64,000 nucleotides of DNA from Pelomonas nitida. Its GTDB lineage: Bacteria; Pseudomonadota; Gammaproteobacteria; Burkholderiales; Burkholderiaceae_C. This document shows positions 24,201 to 31,750 of this stretch, piece after piece. The position numbers and the translations under genes were made by a program. The DNA lies in NCBI RefSeq assembly GCF_043555975.1, contig NZ_JBIGIA010000005.1, positions 124,001-188,000 on the forward strand. The letters are read 5' to 3'. How positions within the stretch are numbered: position 1 is the stretch's first letter; every line of letters begins with the position of its first letter. The notes below the pieces were generated by a model. The model was not told the origin of the DNA. It saw nothing but the letters and a program-made list of their open reading frames with translations, and made no database searches.

Positions 24201-26674
24201 GTCGCCATCACGCCGCCCCGGTTGTCCAGGCTCGTGAGTTCCAGGCTCAGCGCTTGGCTGCCGCTGTGCACCAGGCTGCCGCCCCGGTTGTCCAGCTCTC
24301 TGACTTGCAGCGCCAGTTGCTGCGCGCTGAGTTGGCCCCCCGCGTTGTTCAGGCTCTGGCCCGTCGCGCTGAGTTGGCCTTGTGCCAGGACTTGGGCGCC
24401 CGCGGCGCTCAAATCTCCTCTGCCCTGCCCCGCAACGAGCGAGATGTTGTTCGCCTGGACGGCTGCACCATCCAGATTGAGCGACGCCGCCGCGAGCAGC
24501 AGATCACCAGACGCCCAGAGTTTTCCGGCGCTCTGCGCGACGCCGTCCGACGAGATCTGCAGCGAGGCAGCTCCCTGCAACCGCCCATCGCTGGCCATGC
24601 CGGCGGCAATCAGGCCCTGGTTGGACAGCTGACCGGCCCTCAACAGGTTGGTGCCAGCCGTCGCCAAGGTGCCCGCTGCCGTTTGCTGCAAATCATCCGC
24701 GTCGATCTGCACGCCGGCGGCGCTGAACATCAACCCGCTGTTGTCGAGAGTGGGTGTTCGCAGTTGAAGGATGCCCTGCGTCAGCAATTGCCCGCTGTTG
24801 GCGAAGGACGTGGTATTGCCGCTCAGACGCTCGGCACTGAGACTGCCACGGTTGCTGAAGCGAGCGCCGTCCAGGCGCATGGACTGGAGGCGGATATCCC
24901 CCTGGTTGTCGAGACTGCCACTCACGTCGGCGACGAGATCACCCGCCGTGCGCAGCACGCCACCGGCATTGGCGAATTGACGCGTATCGATCAGGCCATC
25001 CGCCAACACCGACGGTGCGGCGGGCACCGACGTACTGCCCCCAGCCGAAGTACCGGCGTCGTTGCCCGGCACGCTGCCACCAGTGCCCGGGCTCGGGGCC
25101 GGGGTTGCGGACGAGGCACCGCCATCGCCTGCCACCGGTGCGCCAGCTCCACCTAACGTTGCAGCCGCCTGGCCAGCGCGTTGCAGCACCTGTCCATCAG
25201 CGTTGTCCCATCGTTCAACCGCCAATGACAGCGCCTGGCTACCGGTCTGCTCGATGCGCCCCCGACGGCTATCGATACTTGGCGCCGTCAGTTCCAGACG
25301 TGCCCCCTGCAGGCTGCCACCTTGGTTGTCGAGCAGGCTGCCAGCTTGGACGGACACCACACGCGCTGCGGTCACGCTGCCGCTGTTCGTCAGCTGTTCA
25401 GCGGCGCGCAACTGGATGTCTCGCCCGGCCTGCAAGCTGCCACCGAGCTGTTGGCTCCTCGCTTGCACCTGAAGGTCTTGCCCTGCCGCCACCGTGCCAG
25501 ACAACTGCAGCGCCGCGTCGCTCTGCAGTTGGACAACCTGCCCCGTCACCACGCCGCTCAAGGCCGCGTCTGCCGTCGTTTTCAGCTGCAGGCTGTCACT
25601 GGCTTGCAGCCGCCCGCTGCCGCTGAGCCAGCCGTTGTGGTCCAGCGTCAGGTTGCCCGAGCTGGCGATCAACTGGCCATCCTGACGCACGCCGACGCCG
25701 GCTTCGGTGCCGACGAGCGTGATCTTGCCCGCATACATGCCCCCCAACGCGGAAACATCCAGGGCGAAGCGGGGCGCGGCGTCCGAGCCGGCCGGCGTGG
25801 TGGGCGTCACGCCTTCGACACCGGTGGCGCTTGCCTCAACCGAGGCGACCATGTTGGCGCCGGTCACAACCTGCAGTTGCTGCGCCCAAATGCCGGCATT
25901 CAGCTCCACAGCACGGCCAAGGATGGCGGCGTAATCGGCATCGCCTGCATTCAGGCCCGCGCCGTTGACGCTGATGGTCCCGTTGCGGACGTCATAGCCC
26001 GTCAAGGCGCCGCCACTGAGCTGCGGTTGACCGGTGGTCAGCGTGACACTGCGGGCGTTGATGAAACCGGCCCCGTCGACCTGGATACCGCTGGGGTTCG
26101 CAATGACGAGTTCGGCCCGCTGGCCTGCGACCTCCACAAAACCCTTGAGCTGGCTGGCTGCGCTGCTGTTGACCTCGTTGAGGATCAGGCGCGCGCTGCC
26201 TTGAGCCAGCCACGGGTTGCCCTGCACCCAACCGCCGATCTGCGTGCTGACGTCGGTTCGCGAGTTGTTCAGCACTACGCCTTGTGAGGTGACGTCGAAC
26301 TGGCTGTAGGTGTTGCGCGACACACCCGCCGCACTGGGCGTCTGGATGTTGACCTGCGTCGTGCCATTGGCCGTCGTCAGCACAGTGGGCTGCTGGTTCT
26401 TCGGCGCCTGTGCATCCGCCCGGACCTGGGCCGTTGCCAACGGCGCGAACAGGGGCGACAGCAGCAGCCCGAACGTTGCCGCCCAGGACCGCCAGGCCTG
26501 CGCCTGGCCGCCCGTCGAGCCGGCATGGCTGGCGGCGGCACGCTGACGGGCGCGCTTTCGCGTGCTGCGACGCGTCTCGCCCGTGCCCTTCCCCTGCCCA
26601 CGGGCGATCTCCGCCACTGCCATCAGCAACCCGCGCCGACGGTTGAAGACGATGCGGAATTGCTGACGATTCAT
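21269..26674 (-). CDS. Two-partner secretion exoprotein (CdiA/FhaB-like) with ADP-ribosyltransferase-like C-terminal domain
   Basis: Large secreted TpsA protein, 1801 residues. The start at 26674 (ATGA overlap with tpsB) gives an extended signal peptide, MNRQQFRIVFNRRRGLLMAV, followed by a basic linker and the hydrophobic core ending near APLATAQ. The TPS/haemagglutination domain follows (NTYSQFDVTSQGVVLNNS, VIANPSGIQVDGAGFINA). The middle (about 330-1290) is a low-complexity Gln/Ser/Gly beta-helix stalk with an APSPGTGG linker near 535. A pretoxin region around 1390-1420 has a Gly/Ala segment and NNRQLHPSERDLIAKLA. The last 150 residues look like an ADP-ribosyltransferase fold: VFHGTNRE (His1656), GLPARGGNIELTDHI, AFRGTT, and ELE (Glu1765/Glu1767) in GELEISIPAQIPPQNI. 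Toxin assignment is inference; secretion class is secure. Confidence 0.88.
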   Translation of the reverse strand: MNRQQFRIVFNRRRGLLMAVAEIARGQGKGTGETRRSTRKRARQRAAASHAGSTGGQAQAWRSWAATFGLLLSPLFAPLATAQVRADAQAPKNQQPTVLTTANGTTQVNIQTPSAAGVSRNTYSQFDVTSQGVVLNNSRTDVSTQIGGWVQGNPWLAQGSARLILNEVNSSAASQLKGFVEVAGQRAELVIANPSGIQVDGAGFINARSVTLTTGQPQLSGGALTGYDVRNGTISVNGAGLNAGDADYAAILGRAVELNAGIWAQQLQVVTGANMVASVEASATGVEGVTPTTPAGSDAAPRFALDVSALGGMYAGKITLVGTEAGVGVRQDGQLIASSGNLTLDHNGWLSGSGRLQASDSLQLKTTADAALSGVVTGQVVQLQSDAALQLSGTVAAGQDLQVQARSQQLGGSLQAGRDIQLRAAEQLTNSGSVTAARVVSVQAGSLLDNQGGSLQGARLELTAPSIDSRRGRIEQTGSQALSLAVERWDNADGQVLQRAGQAAATLGGAGAPVAGDGGASSATPAPSPGTGGSVPGNDAGTSAGGSTSVPAAPSVLADGLIDTRQFANAGGVLRTAGDLVADVSGSLDNQGDIRLQSMRLDGARFSNRGSLSAERLSGNTTSFANSGQLLTQGILQLRTPTLDNSGLMFSAAGVQIDADDLQQTAAGTLATAGTNLLRAGQLSNQGLIAAGMASDGRLQGAASLQISSDGVAQSAGKLWASGDLLLAAASLNLDGAAVQANNISLVAGQGRGDLSAAGAQVLAQGQLSATGQSLNNAGGQLSAQQLALQVRELDNRGGSLVHSGSQALSLELTSLDNRGGVMATNASDVTLKAQSVNSDGGQLQHAGSGKFLLQAGQLSAQSANGKSAEVLSAGQLIVQADAAQLGGVQLVGESLSVSAGQLSAAGGQLAARSGALQLSTTAAQATDLSGAMVQAGGSSQITTAGDLLTRGATLSAGGDLSVQVGGSLQHRDGAQAVAAGQLTVIAGQLDVSGSKTVTTDTTSREQYSGFTALGGALNAQIAGALNGQDSQWTAGQGLSVSAQSVSLSGSHSQLAAGQATGQASANVAGLSLSASQNLSASDTLLVAPGAVNLSAQQVSLTRSQLGGQDIEVQASGADGAQAALQLTNSQLIASGDTQVKATAGQASLQASVVQGGSDVTLQGAGGARVDAGSTVLAQGSASVSGASLDNAGTVQAAGTLSLTSTDIVNRGSLIGGTDLQLQGRQLDNRASLYSGGSAQVTTQTLINSGTLAAAGALTVDAGQVSNSGSPEKRQQAQALLEASNAVLNDPQAKADYDNWKEGGAYRVAAHAVVGGLTGNVQGALGAGTAASLAPQLDKLQGNLQDGLVALGVSGDKPTDQQNSPAEALSKLLTGAIASAAGGVVGGAAGAAAGLNEDFNNRQLHPSERDLIAKLAKGKAAQMCNGDMQCVSTETRYWTDALERVASGLVDDQAADENKAYLTQLAKASSNPYSAGARGGLQGYLYELQTAQEMLTPYMGKTITVNGQPQVNYGSAQTYFSATAAQKDDPYLNSQLGSKRDSIEPLKNLRDEERVERFGALNGAATPIYPVEELVLGTSVTNKVLGALGRLIGVESEVAVVKGSAEGKSAAVADSSVTSSQGTPVSASPSKAVPGKDSATMNGELVTPQSYGEVFHGTNREVLELGKLSLDEAAAYVKRNGLPARGGNIELTDHISGLPDTAFRGTTNALGSPTKDAGALYWAGDDGLVVEIVGVKGYDLNAIRDTSSKGIGLSGIAQGKATGGELEISIPAQIPPQNIGRIGKVWVDENGKKQFKWITLP

Positions 26675-28446
26675 GGCGAATAACTCAAGCTGAAACCGGT
26701 CACCCAATGACCGGAAGGAAAGTTGGAAGGCGCCTGCAAGGCAGTGCCCGCGAAAACATCCAGCTGCGCGCCACCGTAGCGCCAGCGTGCCCCCAGCACC
26801 GCCCCGGCCAGATGCCGACCGGCCAGGCGCTCGACACCACGCCCCGCCACCCAGCCGGTATCGATGCCGACGTAGGTGCTGAGCTGCTCGAGCAGGGGCA
26901 ACTCGGCCTCGTTGCGGATCAAAAGGCCATGGTCTGCCGTCAGGGTGCGGTCACTGTCGAAACCGCGCACCGTGTAGCGGCCACCGATGGAAAAGCGGTC
27001 CTGCGGCGTCAAAGGCTGCAGCGCCACCTGGCCGCGCCACTGCGTGCTGAGCTGAAGCCGGCGGGCGCCGAGTGGCAGTGCGCCGCTGAGGCTGGCCGTT
27101 CCCTGCGCCAGACGCACATGAGAGGTGCCTTCGCCGAATGCCTCCTCCGGCGCCTGCAGGGCATGAAAGACACCCGTGCCGCGCTTGACGCTGACCTCGG
27201 CCTCGCCGTTCACATCGCCGCCGACGCGCTTCACGTTGAGGCCCGCCTCCCAGCCGCCGACACGCCGACGTTGCACTTCGACTTCCGTGTCGTCGATGAA
27301 ATTGCGCGAACCACGACCGAAAAGCTTGGCCCAGGCCTGCACCTTGAGCTGCTGCGTGCGCCACAGCGTGTGCGAGAGCTTGAGTTCCCCATTGCTGCTG
27401 GTGCCGCGATAGACATAGTCGCGCGTCGCCCCAGCAACGACCTGGCGATAGCCATTGCGGCTGAACGTGACGCCGACCTGGCTATAGCCCCAAGGGAGCG
27501 AGTAATGGAAGACCTGGCCACCGATGCTGGGATGCGGCTGAGGCCGATCCCGAACGCTGCCCCGCAGCCAGTCGACATCCCGGTTGACCGTCACGTAGAA
27601 CAAGTCGTTGAGCAGGAGCGCGTGATCCAGCGACAGCGTTGCGGACAGCGGGTAGCGGCCGGTTGCCGCACTCCCGCTGTCATCGACCTGAAACTGCATC
27701 CTGGCCTGGCGCCCGCCCGCGTAGCTAACGACAAGGTCACTCATGCCAGGATCTGTCGAGTCGCGCGCGGGCTCCACCTGAATGTCGACCTTGACGCCAG
27801 GCACGCGCTGCAGGTTTTCAAGCGCCTGCTCCATGCCGCGCAGGTTCAGCAGATCGCCGGGTCGCAACGGCAACGCATTGATCAGGCGCACCTGTGGCGA
27901 GCTGCCCTCGCGAAGCCGGACCGCGTGCACACGGCCGGGGACGACCATCAGGTTCAGCACACCGGTGGAGAGGTCTTGCGCCGGCACCAGCACTCGTGTG
28001 GTGATGAATCCGCCGTCGACCAGCGCCGACTGAAGCCGGGCCGCCAACGTACCAATGCTGGCGGCACCCAGGCAACGACCGATTGGCGCGTCATCGCCCG
28101 TCGGACCGCTGAACGCCCAGACACGGCCGGCGAGCTCAGGCCAGTCACGCACGCCGGCCAAACGCACTTCCCGCACGACGAAACACGGCGATTCATCGTC
28201 ACGAAGCCGCTCGTTGACCGCCGCAGGTGCCGCCGGCAAACGAACGTCAGGGCTTTGCTCCAAGGTGCGCCGCTGGTCAGCCTCTCGCTGCCGCTGCAAC
28301 TGCCGCAACGCGTCGGCATCGGAGGCCCCGAGCGGCGGCGACTGCGCCAGGCTCAATGACGGCGCCAACGCGAGCACCAACACGGCGAGCCCCCACCAAG
28401 CTGCTGGGCGCGCCCGACGCGTATAGATCCAGTCGTGCAAAACCAA
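26671..28446 (-). CDS. Two-partner secretion outer-membrane transporter (ShlB/FhaC/CdiB family)
   Basis: TpsB pore that secretes the downstream exoprotein across the outer membrane. The 591 residues have a signal peptide (AVLVLALAPSLSLAQ), a Gln/Arg-rich N-terminal helix, a POTRA domain (ESPCFVVREVRLAGV ... VPGRVHAVRLREG), and a C-terminal 16-strand barrel that includes the conserved loop-6 motif FSIGGRYTVRGFDSDR. It ends with alternating aromatic/hydrophobic residues. There is no in-frame ATG before the signal sequence; the best start is TTG at 28446 behind GGGAGG/GAAGG, so a non-ATG start is predicted. Its stop overlaps the exoprotein start by four bases, typical of tpsBA operons. Confidence 0.93.
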   Translation of the reverse strand: MVLHDWIYTRRARPAAWWGLAVLVLALAPSLSLAQSPPLGASDADALRQLQRQREADQRRTLEQSPDVRLPAAPAAVNERLRDDESPCFVVREVRLAGVRDWPELAGRVWAFSGPTGDDAPIGRCLGAASIGTLAARLQSALVDGGFITTRVLVPAQDLSTGVLNLMVVPGRVHAVRLREGSSPQVRLINALPLRPGDLLNLRGMEQALENLQRVPGVKVDIQVEPARDSTDPGMSDLVVSYAGGRQARMQFQVDDSGSAATGRYPLSATLSLDHALLLNDLFYVTVNRDVDWLRGSVRDRPQPHPSIGGQVFHYSLPWGYSQVGVTFSRNGYRQVVAGATRDYVYRGTSSNGELKLSHTLWRTQQLKVQAWAKLFGRGSRNFIDDTEVEVQRRRVGGWEAGLNVKRVGGDVNGEAEVSVKRGTGVFHALQAPEEAFGEGTSHVRLAQGTASLSGALPLGARRLQLSTQWRGQVALQPLTPQDRFSIGGRYTVRGFDSDRTLTADHGLLIRNEAELPLLEQLSTYVGIDTGWVAGRGVERLAGRHLAGAVLGARWRYGGAQLDVFAGTALQAPSNFPSGHWVTGFSLSYSP

Positions 28447-28798
28447 AGCCTTCTCCCTCCCGTCTCAACCTCACGGGAGCAGCTACGCCTTGGCTGCCGC
28501 ACCTGCAACCATGCACTCCCTTGAAAGCGCGCTCTTCTGACGCGTCAATTCAACGGATCACTATAGATGTCGAGCTCGTGTCAACGACGGCAATAGTTCA
28601 TGAAGTACGGCAGTTCAACGCTGCTGCAACGCGCTCACGCAACCTGTGGCGCTAACGCAGGTAGCCGACGGCCACCCGGCTCACGGCAAAAAAAAGAGCC
28701 CCTGCGCAGAGGGGCTCTTGTCATGCGTTCAACACGCCGATTGAACGACTGGGCACCGCCAGCACGGTGCCTCTTCACGTGCAGCAGGCGCCGCGCAA
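28447..28798. other. Intergenic region upstream of the two-partner secretion operon
   Basis: About 350 bases between the start of tpsB and the end of aspS, both on the minus strand. It holds the aspS terminator (28688-28719) and presumably the tpsB promoter. On the minus strand TTGACA (28579-28584) and TATAGT (28560-28565) occur, but they are only 13 bases apart, too close for a standard sigma-70 promoter, so I do not call one. The ribosome site of tpsB (GGGAGGGAGAAGG) lies just before its TTG. Composition is more AT-rich than the flanking genes. No gene is seen. Confidence 0.6.
28688..28719 (-). terminator. Intrinsic terminator downstream of aspS
   Basis: On the minus strand AAGAGCCCC-TCTGCGCA-GGGGCTCTT is followed by a run of eight T. 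It is a perfect 9-bp GC-rich stem with a uridine tract, about 80 bases after the aspS stop. Confidence 0.92.
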
Positions 28799-30589
28799 TC
28801 AGGCTGCAGGCTGGGCGTTGCGCAGGCGGATGTGCAGTTCGCGCAGCTGCTTTTCGTCGACCAGCGACGGTGCGCCGGTCAGCAGGCACTGGGCGCGCTG
28901 GGTCTTGGGGAAGGCGATCACGTCGCGGATGGACTCGGCCTTGGTCATCATCGTGACGATGCGGTCCAGACCGAAGGCCAGGCCGCCGTGCGGGGGCGCG
29001 CCGTATTGCAGCGCGTCCAGCAGGAAGCCGAACTTGATGCGCTGGTCTTCCTCGCTGATGTTCAGCGCCTCGAAGACCTTGGCCTGCACGTCGGCGCGGT
29101 GGATACGCACCGAGCCGCCGCCCAGTTCCCAGCCGTTGAGCACCATGTCGTAGGCCTTGGCGATGCACTTGCCCGGGTCGCTGACCATCAGGTCTTCGTG
29201 ACCATCCTTCGGGGCCGTGAACGGGTGGTGAACGGCCGCCCAGCGGTTGTTCTCCTCATCGTGCTCGAACATCGGGAAGTCGACGACCCACAGCGGCGCC
29301 CAGACGTCGTTGAACAGGCCGTTGGTCTTGCCGAACTCGCTGTGACCCACCTTCAGGCGCAGCGCGCCGATGGCGTCGTTGACGACCTTGGCCTTGTCGG
29401 CGCCGAAGAACAGCAGGTCGCCGTCCTGCGCGCCGGTGCGCTTGAGGATCTCGGCGACGGCTTCGTCGTGCAGGTTCTTGACGATGGGCGACTGCAGGCC
29501 TTCACGGCCCTTGGCGACTTCGTTGACCTTGATCCAGGCCAGGCCCTTGGCGCCGTAGATCTTGACGAACTCGGTGTAGGCGTCGATCTCGCCACGGCTC
29601 ATCGCGGCGCCCTTGGGCACGCGCAGCGCGACGACGCGGCCGCCCGGCGTGGTGGCGGGGCCGCTGAAGACCTTGAAGTCCACCGTGGTCATCGCGTCGG
29701 TCAGTTCGGTGAACTCGAGCTTGACGCGCAGGTCCGGCTTGTCGGAGCCGAAGCGGTGCATGGCTTCCGCGTACTTCATGACCGGGTAGTCGCCCAGCTC
29801 GACGTTCAGCGCCTTGCGGAAGACGTGGCGGATCATGCCCTCGAACATCGAGCGGATTTCCTCTTCCGTCAGGAACGAGGTCTCGATATCGATCTGCGTG
29901 AATTCGGGCTGGCGGTCGGCGCGCAGGTCTTCGTCACGGAAGCACTTGGTGATCTGGTAGTAGCGGTCGAAGCCGGCGACCATCAGCAGCTGCTTGAACA
30001 GCTGGGGCGACTGCGGCAGCGCGAAGAAGTGGCCGTCGTGCACGCGGCTGGGCACGAGGTAGTCGCGCGCGCCTTCCGGCGTGGACTTGGTCAGCATCGG
30101 CGTTTCGATGTCGACGAAGCCGTGCTCGTCCAGGAACTTGCGCACCTCCATCGCCACCTTGTAGCGCAGCATGAGGTTGTTCTGCATGTACGGGCGGCGC
30201 AGGTCCAGCACGCGGTGCGTGAGGCGCGTCGTCTCGGACAGGTTGTCCTCGTCGATCTGGAACGGGATGGGCACCGACGCGTTCAGCACCTCGATCTCGT
30301 GGCACAGCACCTCGACCTTGCCGGAGACGAGGTTGGCGTTCTCGGTGCCGGCCGGGCGCGAGCGCACCTTGCCGACGATCTTCAGGCAGTACTCGCTGCG
30401 GACGTCTTCGGCGATCTTGAAACTGTCGGCGCGGTCGGGGTCGCAGACGACCTGGACCAGGCCTTCGCGGTCACGCAGGTCGATGAAGATGACGCCGCCG
30501 TGGTCGCGGCGACGGTGGGCCCAGCCCATCAGGGTCACGGTCTGGTCGAGCAGCTTTTCGCTGACTTGGCCGGCATAGCAGGTACGCAT
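28799..30589 (-). CDS. aspS: Aspartyl-tRNA synthetase
   Basis: Class IIb aminoacyl-tRNA synthetase, 596 residues, of the long bacterial type with an insertion GAD domain. N-terminal OB fold begins MRTCYAGQVSEKLLDQTVTL and includes WAHRRRDHGGVIFIDLRDRE. Class II motif 2 is seen in QITKCFRDEDLRADRQPEF, with QSPQLFKQLLMVAGFDRYYQ before it, and motif 3 in GLAFGLDRIVTMM near the C-terminus. GGAGAA sits 5-10 bases before the ATG. Burkholderiales enzymes of this class may be non-discriminating (also charging tRNA-Asn); the sequence seen here does not settle that. It is followed by a strong terminator. Confidence 0.98.
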   Translation of the reverse strand: MRTCYAGQVSEKLLDQTVTLMGWAHRRRDHGGVIFIDLRDREGLVQVVCDPDRADSFKIAEDVRSEYCLKIVGKVRSRPAGTENANLVSGKVEVLCHEIEVLNASVPIPFQIDEDNLSETTRLTHRVLDLRRPYMQNNLMLRYKVAMEVRKFLDEHGFVDIETPMLTKSTPEGARDYLVPSRVHDGHFFALPQSPQLFKQLLMVAGFDRYYQITKCFRDEDLRADRQPEFTQIDIETSFLTEEEIRSMFEGMIRHVFRKALNVELGDYPVMKYAEAMHRFGSDKPDLRVKLEFTELTDAMTTVDFKVFSGPATTPGGRVVALRVPKGAAMSRGEIDAYTEFVKIYGAKGLAWIKVNEVAKGREGLQSPIVKNLHDEAVAEILKRTGAQDGDLLFFGADKAKVVNDAIGALRLKVGHSEFGKTNGLFNDVWAPLWVVDFPMFEHDEENNRWAAVHHPFTAPKDGHEDLMVSDPGKCIAKAYDMVLNGWELGGGSVRIHRADVQAKVFEALNISEEDQRIKFGFLLDALQYGAPPHGGLAFGLDRIVTMMTKAESIRDVIAFPKTQRAQCLLTGAPSLVDEKQLRELHIRLRNAQPAA

Positions 30590-30678
30590 GAGGTTCTCCG
30601 AATTCTTTGCTTGGGGGTGTTCTGTGGAGGCGCTGTTGGGCGCGGGCGGCCCTCAGGATTGAACGCCGGCCGGGGCGT

Positions 30679-31353
30679 TCAACCCGGCTGATTTCGATGG
30701 GGCGCGTCGCAGGGCTGGGCGCCGGCATGGGGCAGTGGCGCCACCGTGCCCATGGAGATGATGTATTTCAGCGCCTCGTCCACCGTCATCTGCAGCGGCT
30801 TGATGTCGGACGTGGGCACGATGAGGAAGAAGCCGGACGTGGGGTTGGGCGTCGTGGGCACGTAGACGCTGGTGTGCTCGCCGTCCAGGTGGCAGGCCAC
30901 CTCGCCGCTGGGGGTGCCGGTGACGAAGGCGATCGTCCAGCTGCCTTCGCGCGGGTATTGCACCAGCACGGCCTCGCGGAAGGCGTTGCCGCTGCTGGAG
31001 AACAGCGTGTCCGACACCTGCTTGACCGAGCTGTAGATGCTCTTGACGATGGGGATGTGGGACATCAGGCGGTCCCACTGCGTCAGCAGCCACTGGCCGA
31101 AGATGTTGGCCACGAAGACGCCCGTGACCAGCAAGCCAGCCGCGAGGATGACCAGGCCCAGCCCCGGCACATGGCGCAGCTCCAGCACGGCGTCGCGCAC
31201 GGAAGCCGGCAGCACCAGCGCGAGCGCCGCCAGCAAGGAGCCGAAGACGCTGTTGACGACGTCCAGCACCTGCGCCAGCACCCAGATGGTGATGGCCAGC
31301 GGCAGCCAGACCAGCAGGCCGGCGACGAGGTATTTGCGAAGGGAAGGAGCCAC
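30679..31353 (-). CDS. DUF502 family inner-membrane protein
   Basis: 224-residue membrane protein of the DUF502 family; function is not established. Two N-terminal transmembrane helices (YLVAGLLVWLPLAITIWVLA and LGLVILAAGLLVTGVFVANI) precede the conserved RLMSHIPIVKSIYSSVKQVS motif and a soluble domain with PREGSWTIAFVTG and TTPNPTSGFFLIVP. Translation starts at GTG 31353. It follows an FmdB-family gene by 12 bases and stands 90 bases before aspS, an order often conserved in betaproteobacteria. A TTGAACGCC...GGCGTTCAA inverted repeat overlaps its 3' end. Confidence 0.9.
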   Translation of the reverse strand: MAPSLRKYLVAGLLVWLPLAITIWVLAQVLDVVNSVFGSLLAALALVLPASVRDAVLELRHVPGLGLVILAAGLLVTGVFVANIFGQWLLTQWDRLMSHIPIVKSIYSSVKQVSDTLFSSSGNAFREAVLVQYPREGSWTIAFVTGTPSGEVACHLDGEHTSVYVPTTPNPTSGFFLIVPTSDIKPLQMTVDEALKYIISMGTVAPLPHAGAQPCDAPHRNQPG

Positions 31354-31365
31354 GAAGATCCCGGT

Positions 31366-31683
31366 TCAGTGGCAGGCGCAGGAGCCGCCGCAGCTGCCGC
31401 CCGAGGTGGACGACGACGCTTGCGTCGTGCTGCCGGACGACTCGGCCTTGGCAGGTTCAGCCGCAGGGGCCGATGCCGGCGCCGCCGCCGTGCTGCCGCT
31501 GCCGCCGCGGAAGTCGGTGGCGTACCAGCCCGAGCCCTTGAGCTGAAAGCCTGCCGCCGTGACCTGCTTGCCGAAGGCCTCGGCACCGCAGGACGGGCAG
31601 GTGGTCAAAGGGGCGTCAGAGAGCTTTTGCAGCACGTCCTTGGCGTGGCCACAGGCGCTGCAGCGATAGGCATAGATCGGCAT
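31366..31683 (-). CDS. FmdB-family zinc-ribbon regulatory protein
   Basis: 105-residue protein with an N-terminal FmdB zinc ribbon: MPIYAYRCSACGHAKDVLQK and TTCPSCGAEAFGKQ supply two CxxC knuckles for one Zn site. The next conserved segment GFQLKGSGWYATDF is typical of the family. The C-terminal 45 residues are Ala/Ser/Pro-rich and end in a Gly/Cys/His tail (GGSCGGSCACH) that may bind metal. Many betaproteobacterial homologues have such a tail. Function is unknown; the founding member was proposed as a regulator of a formamidase operon. It starts the two-gene unit with the DUF502 gene. Confidence 0.9.
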   Translation of the reverse strand: MPIYAYRCSACGHAKDVLQKLSDAPLTTCPSCGAEAFGKQVTAAGFQLKGSGWYATDFRGGSGSTAAAPASAPAAEPAKAESSGSTTQASSSTSGGSCGGSCACH

Positions 31684-31750
31684 GGTGGTGCAAAAGTGGG
31701 GGCAAAGCCCGAGATTTTAGGCCCACCGGGCCAAGTTCAAGGACGCCCGC

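Noticed and set aside
22388..25156. A 922-codon plus-strand frame opposite the exoprotein gene
   Set aside because: Composition mirrors the repetitive Gln/Ser/Gly stalk on the other strand. No start context or domain; the exoprotein frame has signal peptide, TPS domain and overlaps with its partner genes.
28560..28584. TTGACA and TATAGT on the minus strand upstream of tpsB
   Set aside because: Spacing of 13 bases is too short for a normal sigma-70 promoter.
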